Source of the DNA: Cymodocea nodosa
Taxonomy: Eukaryota; Streptophyta; Magnoliopsida; Alismatales; Cymodoceaceae
Length of the DNA stretch: 64,000 nt
Assembly (NCBI GenBank): GCA_036874045.1
Contig: CM072336.1
Span: 2,686,001-2,750,000, forward strand
Direction: 5' to 3'
The notes beneath the pieces were generated by a model. It had not been told where the DNA came from, did no database searches, and was given only the letters and a program-made list of their open reading frames with translations. Made by a program: the position numbers and the translations under genes. Positions 13,501-28,500 of this stretch are shown here, one piece after another; within the stretch, counting starts at the first letter, position 1, and each line of letters opens with the position of its first letter.

Positions 13501-16500
13501 GGTCTTTTGCCACTCTTTTTTGTTTTTTCTTTGAAGTATTGTATGTTTTGTTGTCAGTGTTATGAGCTTTTGGACTGTATTCTTTTGTTGTTCTTGTTTG
13601 TTTTGTCTTTGGAGTCCTGTAGTTTGTTGTCATTGTCTTGTGAGGGGTCTTGGCTTATCTTCTTGATGAGTTTGTATCTCTATGCTTCTTTTGCTTTATT
13701 TGATATATTGCCATGCTTGCTCAGTGCTCCAAATATTTGACTATTAAAGATAAAATTACTCCATTAGTCTTGTATTTATAGGATAGCCCACTACATATCT
13801 CAGTGAATAAGTACGACATGACGAAGTTTGTGTGAACAGGAGCTAAGATATGTTACTTCTCTAAATGTAAAGAAAACATAATAATCAAATGTTCAATAAC
13901 ATTATATTAAAATAAGTTGGTTGAAAGTTGAAACTCACTCAATAAAAGTTTTAGAGAAGAATCCAGAGTTTCTCTTGCAGCAGCGAGAGCTCTATCTTTT
14001 TCTTCTGCAGAAAGGTCTACCTCTGCAACATCTGCATTCTCCAGCTCTATATTAAGCCAATTTCTGTAGTTTGCATCACATGCATAGTATTCACGCTGTT
14101 CATTGTGAAATGATACGATTATCAGGAGAAAAAATATAGATTTAGAAGAAGCAATTCCCAAAGATGGCATAGAGACCATAAACACAATATACAATTATGT
14201 GAAAAACAAAAAGCAAGTAATCACGTAATATGGACGTAAACAAAAGCATACCCAATCTTCAAACTCTTGCACATTTTCATATAGATTGTGTTCACCCAGA
14301 GAAAGTTTTAATGGTTCCGCAAGGAAGCTGAGTAACATGTGCGCTCCAACAGGCATTTTTGGAACCCTCCACATAGATATCAGGGCAAATTCCCGAAATA
14401 GTATGTTGCTACAGAAATCAGAATCAGGATAAAGCATTTGAATGGGATACGATAAAAGTGTCTAATAAAAATTTGAAAAAAAATCATTATATAAAGGATT
14501 TTTGCTTGCATGCCACTAAAAACATTAAAATGATGCATATACCAATAAAAAATACATATTTATACATATAACCCCATAAAACACAATGTTATGCATTGAT
14601 AGCATTACCATTACTCATTCTAGCCTGACAATGGTTTTCTCTTAACCCGTGCATCTAAAATGGTTAACTTATCCCTTTGCATGCCCTCTCTTCTTTTTTC
14701 ACACAGTCGACACCTTTTCTTTTTTGACATCTTCTTCCTTCTCTCTCTCTCTCTCTCTCTCATGCATGCACCCTTTCTTGCACATCTCCCTCCCTCGCCT
14801 CTCATCAGTCTCCCTCTCACTCTCCTGCATAAGAAGGAGATTGGTTAGTGCAACAGGAGTAGAAGAAAAGGAGGAGTTCAAATAAGGGGGAACATGTCCT
14901 CTTCCCCAACAAGTCTCCTAATCTTCCGACATGATCTATTCAATTCCCCCAGCACATCTTGACCACTTGGGTTCTCCATTTTCTTCCTTTTATAGAATGG
15001 GTTTTTACTACCTTTTTTGAGCCTTTTCTTCTGTTCCTTTTCTTTTCCTACCCCCCTTTCTCCCCTGTACTATTAAGGAAAGGTCCACAGAAGGTTTGAT
15101 GCTGGTGAGGGGGCTCCAACCTGCACTTGCATGATTTTAAGCATTTTTAGTGAGTTGGGTCTCTTGTCCATCTGCTTTTTCATAAGTGGAGTGCAATTGG
15201 AACTAGAAATTGGGATTCGTATGTTATGAAAGGAGAGTAGGAGTGGAAGGTGTCTGGTGGTGGATGAAGGAGAGCAGGGGAAGAGGCTAGTCTTGAAGAG
15301 GAAGAAAATTTTAGGATAGTGAATATGCAAAGGTTAAAATAGTCTTTTTATATACACTTAATGGTTCAAACAGTCGGTAAATGGAGGATGTTTACCACTG
15401 GCATTTATAATAATGGTTAGCATATATGAGGATACACGGATGAATATATATTTTGATAACATATGCATCATTTTGATGTTTTTAGTGGCTCGTAAGTAAA
15501 AAATCCTTATATAAATGCAACTTGCTTCTGTTAACTTGGAACAAAACATAATTAAATTCAATAAAGAAAGAAATATTGTATCTCAAGGTACGGCTCTAGC
15601 TATGTACAGAATTGGTAATAATATGAAGAAAATCCAACTGAGCCCTTTTAGAATCTTCACAAATTAGATTATGCCACCAAATCAACAAAAACTATGCCAC
15701 ATATATCAACTTAGATGAACAAATTGAAAGAGAAACTTCTGTACCTATGCATCAGAGCTTTCATCAGAAGTCTGGCTGTAATCACCTTGAAATCACTTAA
15801 GGTTGAAGGCGGTGTGAAGCAAAGCCACTGAATAGCCTTGGCTTTGTGTAGAGATTGCATCCGATGCTGCTCAGCAACATCAGACCTTTCGTCATGCTTA
15901 GAAATTTTCATTTCTCGAGATCTTGAAAGCACACTATAAAGTAATTAAGACCAAAGCATGTAAGTTATTGAAAATAAAAACATGTAAAAATAGAAACACA
16001 AATAAAATACAAAGAGCAATTAATAAACCTTTCAATAATATCTTCGAAACATGCTTTTTGATCATCTGCAGGAGAAAAAGGCAAATACTCCATTGCGGAA
16101 AGAAAGATTTTATACTTAACCTGGACACTGTTTCCAGTATTATGTAAGATGATGAATTGCAATTCTCAAAACAAAAGCAAGAAAATAATAAATAAGAGGA
16201 ATCATTGCATATATCCAAGTATAATTATATGACTTTTTGATCTTTAAGTCAGTATGCATGTATAGAAGTGAAGCCAATCAATATTTTGAAGGAGGGTCAT
16301 ATCCCAATATTTTCGCATTGAATCCCTTTCTAAAATTCAAACATAAGATGGAGCATAAATGAATGTTAGTTTTTACATGTTTTGAGCACATGTTGATCCC
16401 AATCAGAGCAACACTTGAAAAATGAATCTAATCTTATTTTAGTATATTAAGACTGAAACATAGAAAAGATCTGCAAGGAAGAAAGCTGTCACCAAGCTTT

Positions 16501-19500
16501 CCCCCTGAATGTCATCCCATTCTAATAAGAGAATCCCATGGAAGAATTTATAATGATGGTGCACCTGTCATTTGATTTTAGTTCCATTATTTGGACAAAG
16601 AAATCAATACAACGATGGCGGGCAAGTTGAGATGCATAAATGCCAACCAACTCTTCGTGCTCTTTGGAAAATAAAAACATCGCATACCTACAGCATTTAT
16701 TATTGATGTGTCAAAAACCTATTAAATTAATGAAAATTTCAAAAATATACAAAACTGAATAAAATAAGTACAGGAACAAGATGTCAACTATTTAAAAGAT
16801 TGAACTATCCACTCACATGTGAATAATGAGGTCACCAACAGTGAAAAGTTTTTCCTTTAATGTGTCCTTCACTTCATCTGCAACTAAATATCTAAATATG
16901 AGAACTAGATGTGCAGAAAAACGGATCACCTGAGGGTCACCACGTGGCCTGGAAGTAAAGGAAAAGTTACTAATAAACCACCAACCCCCCAAAGAACCAA
17001 CAATACCGTTTAGATAGAAATCAAATTTAATAAAAATACAATGTACATTGCTACCTCAGAACATTCTGATCATCTTCTGAAGGAGATATCCACGACCAGA
17101 GAAGGTCTAAAAGGTGAGCAATATCACCTTTCATAAGGTTCATCTGCAAGAAGCAAGGCCATTGATATCTAACCATCAGTAACAGATTATGGAGCTTTAT
17201 TTCAAAAATTAATATCATATGCAACCAGCATGTTGTTGCCTTATTACAAGTTAGACAGGTCCATTATTTCCAGTGAGATACATGCAAAGGAATAATGAAG
17301 TATGGCACACAAATGTTAGAAGATGTTTCCATGAATGATAAGAGAAGGAACTAAACGTAACAAATTAAATTTTTCAATCGGTACAAATTTCCCATCATGT
17401 CAAGAGCATGCCAGGAGAAGAACCAGCGACATCCACCCTGTGGTAGTTGTCGATGAGGATGTAGTCGGCAACTCCCCTAGGATGGACAAACAAAGGTAGG
17501 CTAGAGGCACCAACATTGGCTATCAACAAGGATGCATGCGACAATGGATGTGCATGAGGTGGAGCCCTAGTTAACCTACTCAGATACCATGTGAGAAGGG
17601 ACTAGAGAGAAAGATTGATTCATTAACTTAGTGTGGTACAACAATATATAGAGAGAGTAGGGTTAAATGGACCCTTAAATGGATCTACCCATTTAAACCC
17701 TCATACATTAATATCTCCACTCACAGAACTAAACGTAACCTATTAAATTTTTCAATCACTACAAATTTCTCATCATGTCAAGAGACCTTCTAGACTATCA
17801 ATTCATCATGACATCCCAAGAATCCCTACTTCATATTACAACAAAATCTTTGGCACAAAACCAACATCTCAATTGTGTAATCAATGAGGATCTATTATGC
17901 CACAACCATGGAAGTTAACATTGACACATATCAATGAAATGCCATCAGCTGACCAACATGTGTTGGTTTCCCACTAGTCTGGCCCTGCATTTGGCTAGAT
18001 GTTGCATATGTACAATTTTAGAGCCATGTCAGTGTGCACAGCATCAGTGGAAGTTTGATTTTTTAACTGTCTGCATTGTTGTCAGACTGACTTCTTCACA
18101 TGTCAGTCGAACATGATGGAAACCTATCTATCCTAGACAAATTCAACATGGTGGCCTCTACAGCTCTCTTTCCATACTTGTCATCCATTTTCCTTTCTCA
18201 AGGTGATTTTGAACAAGGCATCCTACTTACCATTGAGGTACAACATAAGGTTAATTCTTTTTCTTAAATTTTAAAAATTATTACTGTATTTTGAACAGTT
18301 TTTTCCACTATGACACTTAAGTATATTGCATTTTTAATGTCATAGACATCTAAAAGTTAGATTTAATTATTTTTTATGTGTATTATTGATTATTTTAGTT
18401 TGTCCTAAACCATCTATAGAAATTTGTAGTTTTTAGTAAATTTTTGTCATCTTCCATGTTTCTCTAAAACTTCTGCCAATGTTTCCACAAAAATCCAACA
18501 CAGCTTTTCGTTGGACCACAATCTGACACAAAATCAATGTTCGGTACCTAGGCCACAACTATAAGAAGACATGCACATGTATATGATATCTCTATGTTTT
18601 CCTAATTAGTATGGATCTGAAACTCAATAACGCAACAAGGGCATGGATGCATCTTTTACATTTTTTATAATTGATATTACCACACTTGTTATCAAACATA
18701 AATTAAAATGAACAAAAAATTTAGCAATATCACACTATTGCAATATTACGTTACATGAGCCTCACAAATCAAATTTAAACGAGATCAACTAATTTTGCAG
18801 AATTAACGAACATCCTAAACTTGATCAAACCTCAAAATATGGATTGTGATCTGATAGAAAAATGCCCCACACGATTGATTTGAGTCTAACAAATTTCGTT
18901 TTTTAGAAGCAGCAAGATAAAATTATATTATTAGAAAAATAAGGGAGCCTGTGAAATCCATAGGCAGACTAGAAAAAGCAAAAATGAGAAAAACAAACAA
19001 GAGATACCAGATAGAAACCCAAACAAAAGGAAAAGGCAAACAAATGGCAAAAACACCAGCACACTCGACAAATTAATAAGCAACCAGGAAAAAACTTGAA
19101 CCTAGAACCAGCCACCCCTCATATGGCCGACAGAGGATCAACCCAAGCTAATATTGCCTCATCAGAGAGCACATGATTTTTCCTCCAAACTCTTAACCAA
19201 TCCACTACACAGCCAACAATATTGTTCTTGATGTAAGCCATGACATGGGCTGAATCACAGAAGACTTTGTTATCCCTCTCCAACCAACTATACCACTAAA
19301 TAGCATGAGAGATGATGCACCACAGCTTCCTCCTAAATTTGTCAGCTGGCACCTCTATCCCTATTTGTCCAAATTTTCCAAACAGTTGAGATATCAAACT
19401 CCTGAAGAGTATGCAGTCCAACCAGTGACTTCAACCACCCATTATCATAGGAGCATCCAAAGAATATATATACCAACAAGTCTCTACCAGTGACTAGCAA

Positions 19501-22500
19501 AATCTATAGATCCCTGCCAATTGGAAACCCCTCCTTTGTAGCACTGATTCTATCTGGGCACTGCTATGCCAAATCTCCCAAGCAAAAAATTAGAATTTAA
19601 TGGAGGGCCTAACCATTCCAGATAAACTTTGCCACTTCGACCTTGACACCACCATATGCCAATAAGTGTAGAGTGTCTTGATTAATAAAAATTCCATCCT
19701 GGTCCATCTCCAAACTTGCAAGGAAGGTGTTGTAGAAACAAAAGATAAACCACAGGTCTAAAAGTAAAACCGAAGACTAACAAGGTCATCAATTACCATA
19801 TCACTTAGCTTCTTTTAAAATGCATATCTCGACTATCTCTTCTGTCTTAAAATGCTGAAAACACTCAGCAGCCCTCACTTGAATAGAAGATGCAGCAAAG
19901 ACTAACACCATAAACAAGGACAATGATAGGTCATCAACCTTAACATCCTGCCAAAATTTAACCCAACTCCATCGCCAACCACAAGTCTCAATCCACACTT
20001 TGCATCCACAAAATCTAGGAGACCTATCAAAATACTAGGACACCCACTCCTCCATTCTACCTGCCACACCACCATTGTACCATTTCATTTTGAAAATGTT
20101 AACCTAAAGACAACAGGACTGGCCTCAAGCTCAATTCAGACGCTATAGCCATTTATCCAATGAAGCCAGATTCATGGATCAGAAATGCCTAGACAAGCAC
20201 CTAGACACCAATATTAATATATATTTTTAATTTTAAAATATGTACATGCATGGTTATTTAATTAAAAATACATAAAGAAATAGTACAAACCAACTTATAA
20301 AAATATGCAGACAAGCACAACAATCCGATATTTAGAAGTCACAACTTACAAATTAACCTGTGATAAAAATCAATACAAAGTAACAAAATAAGATATACAA
20401 AGTTTAAATGATACTAAAATAAAAAAGATCTTTACTAGAAAAAATTTAAAACACCTTCAATAGTAATAGATTTTTCTTGGATCCCTAGTTAGATCTAACA
20501 AAGATCAGATGCAGTCCTACAAGGCATTGGGCATTGTTGCCCAAAAAACACTTGGGTACCTAGGCACTTGCATAACTATGGTTAAGTTAGATCTTGCCCT
20601 GTTGTATAGTCACACATTGGAAAGAATATAGAGGTTGAAATTTATAATTTGGGAGGCTCTTCACTCATTATCATGTAACTTTGAGTTGAATTTTAACACA
20701 ATATCAAAACATTAAAACCTCACATGTATCCATAAATCACTTGAAGCACCTCGCTTTGATAGTGAAAGGACACTTGTCAACTAAAGGATTTGCCACAAAT
20801 ACACGAGAGAGTGTTGAATAGTCTTAGATTAAAAAGAATGTGAATGTCTTAACTTAGTGGACTCTTCACTCATTGTTATATGGTTTTAAATCAAATCTTA
20901 ACATGTATGTTTAACTTATATCTTTAGTTATTTACATAATTTCTTTTATTTTTCACTAATTTACAGAATTTACACATTTTTTCATAATTTTTGTTTTTAC
21001 ATACAACAATGGTAATAGCAATTCAAGCCATATGAATCCTTTTCTTCCAAGCATTTCTATTGATGATTAAATCTTTAGTAAAATTACATAAATTTAAATC
21101 TTTTCTAATAATTCATAACTAAGTAGTTTTAGGTCTAAGTCTACTAAGGTTTCAAAGATCGATCCTATAAAAAAAGGAAACGTATTGAGGATCGGGAATC
21201 ATATTGGTTAAAACACAATATTTTTATGGAAGTGGCTAAAAAACTTAAAATGTCAACTTAAAACTCAAAAATAAGATAAAAGAAGTTATGATAAGCATAA
21301 AAAAGCATAGATAAATTTTATAAGTAATTATCATATATAAAATGTTAATTAAATACAAATATAGTAATTACATATGACTACTCTTAAATTATATCAATTA
21401 TAACAAACTCTTTTTTTTCACTACAAATACATTCTAAAGCTCAAAATCTATCAATTGTTTAAAAACAGTCATACTTTATTTCCAGTAGACATAATACGTA
21501 CTATCGAATAATAGTAGTCTACAAAAACTATAACCTTCTCTATCAAATGTAGCTATTTAAGAATATTAAAATTCAAATTAGAAAACACAAAAAATCACTT
21601 AAAAAAAATCAAAGCTCTAATATCATTTGTTGGATCGTAACTACTTAAGAGGAGAGGTAAACTAAGTAATATACCTTTTTTAAAACTTTTTATAGTTTGT
21701 GAAGAATAATTAATAAAACTATTTGAAAACTTTTGAAAAAATCACAAATCAAGAAAAAATAAAGGACACAATAATTTATAGTTGTTCCCCAACTCAAGTA
21801 TGTCTACTCTTTAAGCTCCACTCAAGTATCCATTATATGCTTGAAGTTTATAATTAACTCCACAACTTGGTGTCACAACTTTATTTTCCTTAACTTGACA
21901 CCAACCATAGTTTAAGGATAAACACTACAAACTTATAGAACATCAACTCCATTAAGTTTACCTAAACACCATCAATGAAGTACAATACTTGTTGTCTTTG
22001 TGTAAACCACGAAAGCACCTACCTTCAATGTTTAAACACCACAAACTTACAAAACATCAACTCCATTAAATTTACCAGAACACCACGAATCAATGAAATA
22101 TAGTACTTCTTGTGTTCGTGTAAACACCACGAAATCACCTACCTTCAGTGTTTAAACACCACAAACTAATGAAAACACATTTTCGTTAAGTTTATCCTCC
22201 ACTTACACCCTAAGCAGAATAAATTCTTTTAAAAAAACTTTAAAAGTTCAAGAAAAAACTTTGAGAAATAAAAATATACAAAAATAATTGAGTTAGAAAG
22301 AATTTTTCTGAACAACTAGAATATTCACACTTCTCCAAAAATTGATTAACTACGCTCTTAATCAACAGTTCTTGTGTAAATCTTTAGTATTCAACTTTTT
22401 GGTGTTGAGTTGTTCACCTCAACATTTTCACACATTTATAATCATGTAAAAATGTACACAATCGAATGCACGTTCAACCATGATCTCTAATTCTTCAACT

Positions 22501-25500
22501 ATGAATATGAAAAACATGGGTTGATCGACACCCTTCCACTATCTCTGAAAAACTTGTTTGATTTAAATTTTAATTTTAAATTGTACATCCTTTTATTCAT
22601 TGTGACTTTTGATTTGGTCAAGATCAACTCTTACAATATTCCTTGTTATATCATTCCTACAATAAAATGTAAAACAAATTTTTCCTGTAAAACTAACTTT
22701 CATAAAATTCGTTAGATAACATGTAACAATAATCACAAAGTTATAATAATAAAATCCAACAATAAATATAACATTACATCCGTGGAGTTTGTTTAAATAT
22801 AATAAACTTACTTCGTTACATTTAAACTTGTTGTCTTTCTAGCATAACAACATCTATGTGTATAAAAGTTAAACACAACAAACTAACTTCATTAGGTTTA
22901 CACAAAGACCATGAGTACATGTCTGTGTATAAGGTTAAACATAATGAACTAATTTCGTTGAGTTTACATGAACACCATGGGCACAAATAAATGTAAGGAT
23001 AAATACAACAAACTAATTTCATTAAATTTACATAAACACTACGAGCATCTTGTGGAGTTTACATGTGTAAATATAATGAACTAACTTCATTAAGTTTACA
23101 TAAACACCACAAGCATCTTATAGAGTTTACATGTCTAAACATAATGGACTAATTCCATTGAATTTACATAAACCTTACGAACTCTTCATAAATGTTACAT
23201 GTCTAAACACAATAAATTAATTCTGTTGAGTTTATATAAACATCATAAACCACCATGAAGTTCACATAACGTTTAACGTTTAAACACAATGTTCTAACTC
23301 CATTAAGTTTACGTAAACATTATAAGCATTCATAAAGTTTACCTAAACATTATAAACTTATTCCATTGAGTTTGCATTTGTGAAAATTTATCACACAGTT
23401 ATATTGAAAGTTTCTTTAACTATAGTTACAAGACATACATAAACAAAATAATTATCATCATCAAAACAAAAAATAAAATCCATAATACTTTTCCAATTTT
23501 CTTCTTTCTCCTCCCCTCATATCTATCACCACCTCCTCTTCTACTTTTTCCTTTCCTTTCTTCCCACTACAAGTATTCCAACTAAAAAAAAGGGGCAATG
23601 ATGGTGTAACTCAATTGACAATTGACACAACATTGATGAGTAGATACAACAATGTCACCAAATGCAAGGAATGCCCTCACATTGTTCAAAAGTGGTTGCA
23701 AGAATTACTAAAGAGCACAAAGGAAAAATAGATCAATAAAACTAGAAGAGACGAGAGCAAAAGATAGAGCAAATTTGAGAAATTCTGAGACCATTCCAAT
23801 TGATGGCAATGGGATGATGACAGCCTATCCTCAAATTCTAGGGAGAAAGAAGAGATGGAAATGAAGGCAAGCTATTATGCTCTCTCAATAAAAGCAATGG
23901 AAGCGGTAGTGGTACAGAAACAATGGCAACAATAAAGGGAAAAGCAATGGCAACAATAAAGGGAAAAGAACTGAATGTAGGGATATTCACATTCTACAAC
24001 CAAAGGTTCCACAATCCTTTTGCAACAATAGGGAAAGACAAGCAAAGAAGCACACACTTACAAGGATGTAGACAAGTGCATACGAGAAAGTTGATAGTGC
24101 AGTGCCCAAATTCATGTTTCACAACGGAATTCCCACACCAACTTACTATGACATCAAAAACAAGTATCTAAAGTTTGAAAAACAGTTGAAATAATACATA
24201 TTGATCCTAAAAAATTAATGACTACAATACAAACTCATGCTCATGTGTGAGGAATTAAGCATTCATCTTGACTAAATGCTACCTAAGTGGCATAGATGTT
24301 AAGTAATTTTAATTCCTCCATACAAATGTGTAACCATCTAAGGCTGTGGCCAAAACATACAACATATAATATTAATAAAACATGATATATTAGATATTAA
24401 AAGCCCATACTAAAACATTAAGAAACTCAAAATAGGAGTGTAGCAGAGGAAACAGCTTTTTCAAAAAAATAATAAAGGAAACAGAAGCAGAAACATTGTC
24501 CTACAATACAACCACTGAAGTTAAGCTAAATTGACATCCTTACCTCAATCTGCCGATGCTGCTCTTTGCAAGCTCGAGCAACTGATTCATGCACAATATC
24601 ACTAATACACAGTAAACTTAAAATTCAGACTAGACAACAAACTTGTAATTTAAACTTTAAAAATTTTATCAATCATACACTGAATGGAGTTTCTGTAGAA
24701 GAGAAGAAATGTCACGTGGTTGTTGCTTGATAACAGGTGCTGGCCAACTTTCTGGACCATCAGAGAACTCTGGCATCCCTAGTCCTTGTTGCAAAGGGTC
24801 ATTTACATCACCTCCATAATTCTTGGCATGGTCAAAGGATTTTTTCTGAAATTGTTCCAACACTGAATCAACTTGCACATCTAACCAAGATTTTGCCAGT
24901 GCCCAGCATGCCGACTGAAAAGTATTATTCATGGCCTGAGTTATTTTTTATGGAAAGATGGGACACTAATAGAGGTATTTAAAAGAGAAATTATGAAATC
25001 TGGGGATCTTGAAAGAAATAATGAAGGCTTGATATTAAGATAGTGAATCAATCTCCATTTTACAAAAAGATTTCAATTCTAAAATGTAAAATGCATGTAA
25101 AACTTTCATTTTAGGTCTAAAAATATATAATATATCACATTAGTATGACAAAAAATGCCTCTTCTTTAAGAATTTATAAATCTTTAATTTTAGCTCTACA
25201 AGAAATTAAAAAAAAAGACAAACAAAAACTGCAGATTTGTTAAAATGCATTTAAAACTTTAGTTTTAGTTCTATGAAAATTAAATAACCTCAGTCCCCAC
25301 TTTCCTGAAATAACCACTCTCCCCACTTTCTTAAATGTGTTTTGTTAAAAAATTATACTATCCTAGTCTAGCAAGATGATATCAATATTATGTAATTGGT
25401 TAATAGCCACTCTCTCCACTTTCCCAGAAATAGAAATAATTAAACAAATACAAAATTAGTAACTGCATCCCACTTTCCTAGCTGTTAGAAAAGAAAATGA

Positions 25501-28500
25501 CCACTTAGAGTTAATGAGTGGTTTCGTTAATGGTTGTTGGATTAAGCATCTAATGTATCCCATGCATTTTACCTCAAAATAGCATTTTGAGTAAATTGCA
25601 ATAGAAGCTCATTCCATTACGTATGTATACACACACACATAGGCTGTGTGAAAATGTCCTTTATGAATGTATTTTCATAAGACAAATCCTCATTTTCATA
25701 ACCATAGAAAAATTGTGATTTTGTTAATGGACTGAACTGAAGATAGAAGAAGTAACATTATCAGTTATCAGCTATAAAAATGAAAATTCTAAATGTCAAA
25801 TTCATCAAGTATAAGAAGCCAAACAAATAAAGAACGCAGCAAAATACCTATTTTAAGAAACAAGGATCAGTACAGAGTAGATTAGAAACGTGCAATCCAG
25901 GATAAAATTGATAAAAAGGTTACAGATACAAAAAAGAGCATGACATAGGCATCTCAATGTAAGGAGATTGAACACCTCCCAATCCGTACAAACTGGAAGC
26001 ATGCACTTCAGGTTACTACACTGAGAGGCAAAAACGGCAGTCTCATATTTCCCACCATCCTGCTTGGCAACTTTCTGCAACAATAGAATTTTTGTAAAAT
26101 GAGTAGACTAGAAAAATATCAAAACAAAATAAAATACCATAAAACAAATGCTATTCAGCTTTCTGAAGCATTTGTACAATTCTTGGATGCAAAGCTGAAC
26201 CCTGAAGTTTTTCCTTGCCTCGTACCTCTGAAGCACAATATGAAGCCCATTTCCAGAGAAGCCATTGGTGGCCAATACCACTTTCTAGTTCAAAAGCTTG
26301 CAATATTTTATTTTTTCCATTCTTCAGAAAAGCTTCAATTGATGGACACAAATCTGATCCACCAAAAGGGTACAGAGATGCAGCTCTCCATGGCTGAGTA
26401 AAATAAAATAAGGAAATATCAATTAACTGTTTGTGGCATTGCAAGGTTTTTTTTTTATTGAAAGAGGAAGTTTAAAGTTTCTGGACATAGAATTCTATCA
26501 ATATTATTTTTGTTAACTACGACTGAATGGCATCCACCGTATCATGCCTTCATCCTACCATGAAAGTCAGTAAGCAAAATCATTACCCTGCATATATTTC
26601 GTTTAGTGGCACTTAAAATATCAAAATATTTGACACTGTGTTGTTTGTATGTTTTTCAAGTAACAAGAGGATTCCAAATCCTAGTGATTCAATTAATTAT
26701 TAGTTAATATCCCACAAACAGCATGAACAATTTTTTAATCACCATTATCTCTGATTCTTATATTGAATAATGAAGATTCTTGATGAAACCAATAAAAAAC
26801 AAAATTGATTAATCAATAAATAATCAAGCATCTTCGAATGTACAACATATAATAAAGTTTAAAAATACAAAATGCCAAAATAAGTCAAGTAGTGGATGTT
26901 GGAAATTTAGATGTCAATCTTAGATTATTTTGATGATTAACAAAACAAATAATTTTACATGTTTTGACGCACTACAATTTATACCATGCTTGTCTATCTA
27001 TGAAATTTTGAATAATATGATCATCTATCTATGAAAATGAGTGATATGATTATTTACTCAAGTATATTTTATTAATCAATTAATATGATAATGTTTTTTT
27101 AGAAATGCATTTATGAAATCCTTTAGAATTACTTTGAAAATCAAGTAAAACATAAAATTGAGAAAGAAGATGAAAACAAAGAGAAGACATCAAGGAAAAG
27201 GATAGGACATCAAACAATTGAGATCCAGGGCAAGAAAACTCTGGATTACCTAATGTCTGACCTTAAATCAACTTAAATAAACTTATAATTAAAATGTGAA
27301 GATTGCATTCAAAAGTTGTATTTTATTTTTATCACAAGTCACGTAGATAGGCACACATCACATTTAAAGCTTAAGGGTAAAAATCAAAATAAAACTCCAC
27401 TAACATTTGCACTAAACAGAAATCAGCGTATCAAAAATGGGTCAGTATATCGATTTCTAATGCATTTGAGAAACAGAGAGCATTTTGACATGCCAATGTA
27501 AATTGGTATACCAATTAGGATAGAGGTGTATTCCATTTCCCGAGAGAGAAATTGATATACCAAATCACTTGACCATTGGAGGTTTCAATATACTGATTTA
27601 CTAGCCCTTGCATAGAAAATTTCAAACATTAAAGGGGAAATTCCAACAACCATAAGTCTATAAAACACACATTTTCAGCACACAATTAATACGTTTTGGT
27701 TAGTGAATTATTCACATCTCATCAAGCATTAAAGAACATGATAATGTTTGTGTTATGTCTCTTGGATCCATTTAGAGTCTAAATGGATATCCATTTATGT
27801 TGTTGAGTATATATATACCCTCTTGTAATCCTGTTTGTCTCAATCTAATGATAATTACCTTTTTCCCTCAACTTGGTATCAGAGCTTTAGGTTTGCACAA
27901 CCTAGGGTTTCTATGCCTTGTTCGTTCTACCATCTTCTTTGGTTGGTGACAATCACTAGTCATCCCTCCTTAGTCAATGGTTGCCTCCAATCCCTCTTTC
28001 TACTCCATCAACGCCTTCTATCCCTCTTTGCGTTGATCCATCGATGTTGATCACCACATGGTCTCTCTCTTCGACCACTCTATTGTCACAAATCTAGGAT
28101 TTCAACCTCCTCTCCTTCTATGCTACTGACTAGAGTCACACCACCAAGCACATCCTTTTTCCCTCTCTGTTGGAGTCACACTACAGAAGGACTGCACTAT
28201 TGGAGTCAAGTTGTAAATAGGGTTCTCATATGTGTGTCTTCGTCAAGAGTTGTTTGCCTGTGTCTAGAGTTGTGTTGGCTCTCTGTCTGTAGTAGTAGTT
28301 GGATCTATGGCTTTGTCTTCTAGAAACAATGGAAGTGATCTTCTCATCAAGAGCTTTCCTAGTATATTCGAGAAGCTAAATAGATCCAATTATTTGTTTT
28401 GAGCTCAAAACTTCGATAGGATTATTATTGCTCACCATCAAGAGTGTCATCTTGCTCTCCCTCCACTTAATACTAAAGATGTTGAATACAAAGACTGGTA

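Noticed and set aside
14620..14885. Overlapping frames on both strands across the CT run
   Set aside because: Low-complexity sequence in a NUP107 intron; no splice support.
24679..24681. Donor TCA|GTGTAT for NUP107 exon 11
   Set aside because: It would put the next exon out of frame (TGA first). The donor two bases on (TCAGT|GTATGA) gives LHSVDIVHES, matching the family in length.
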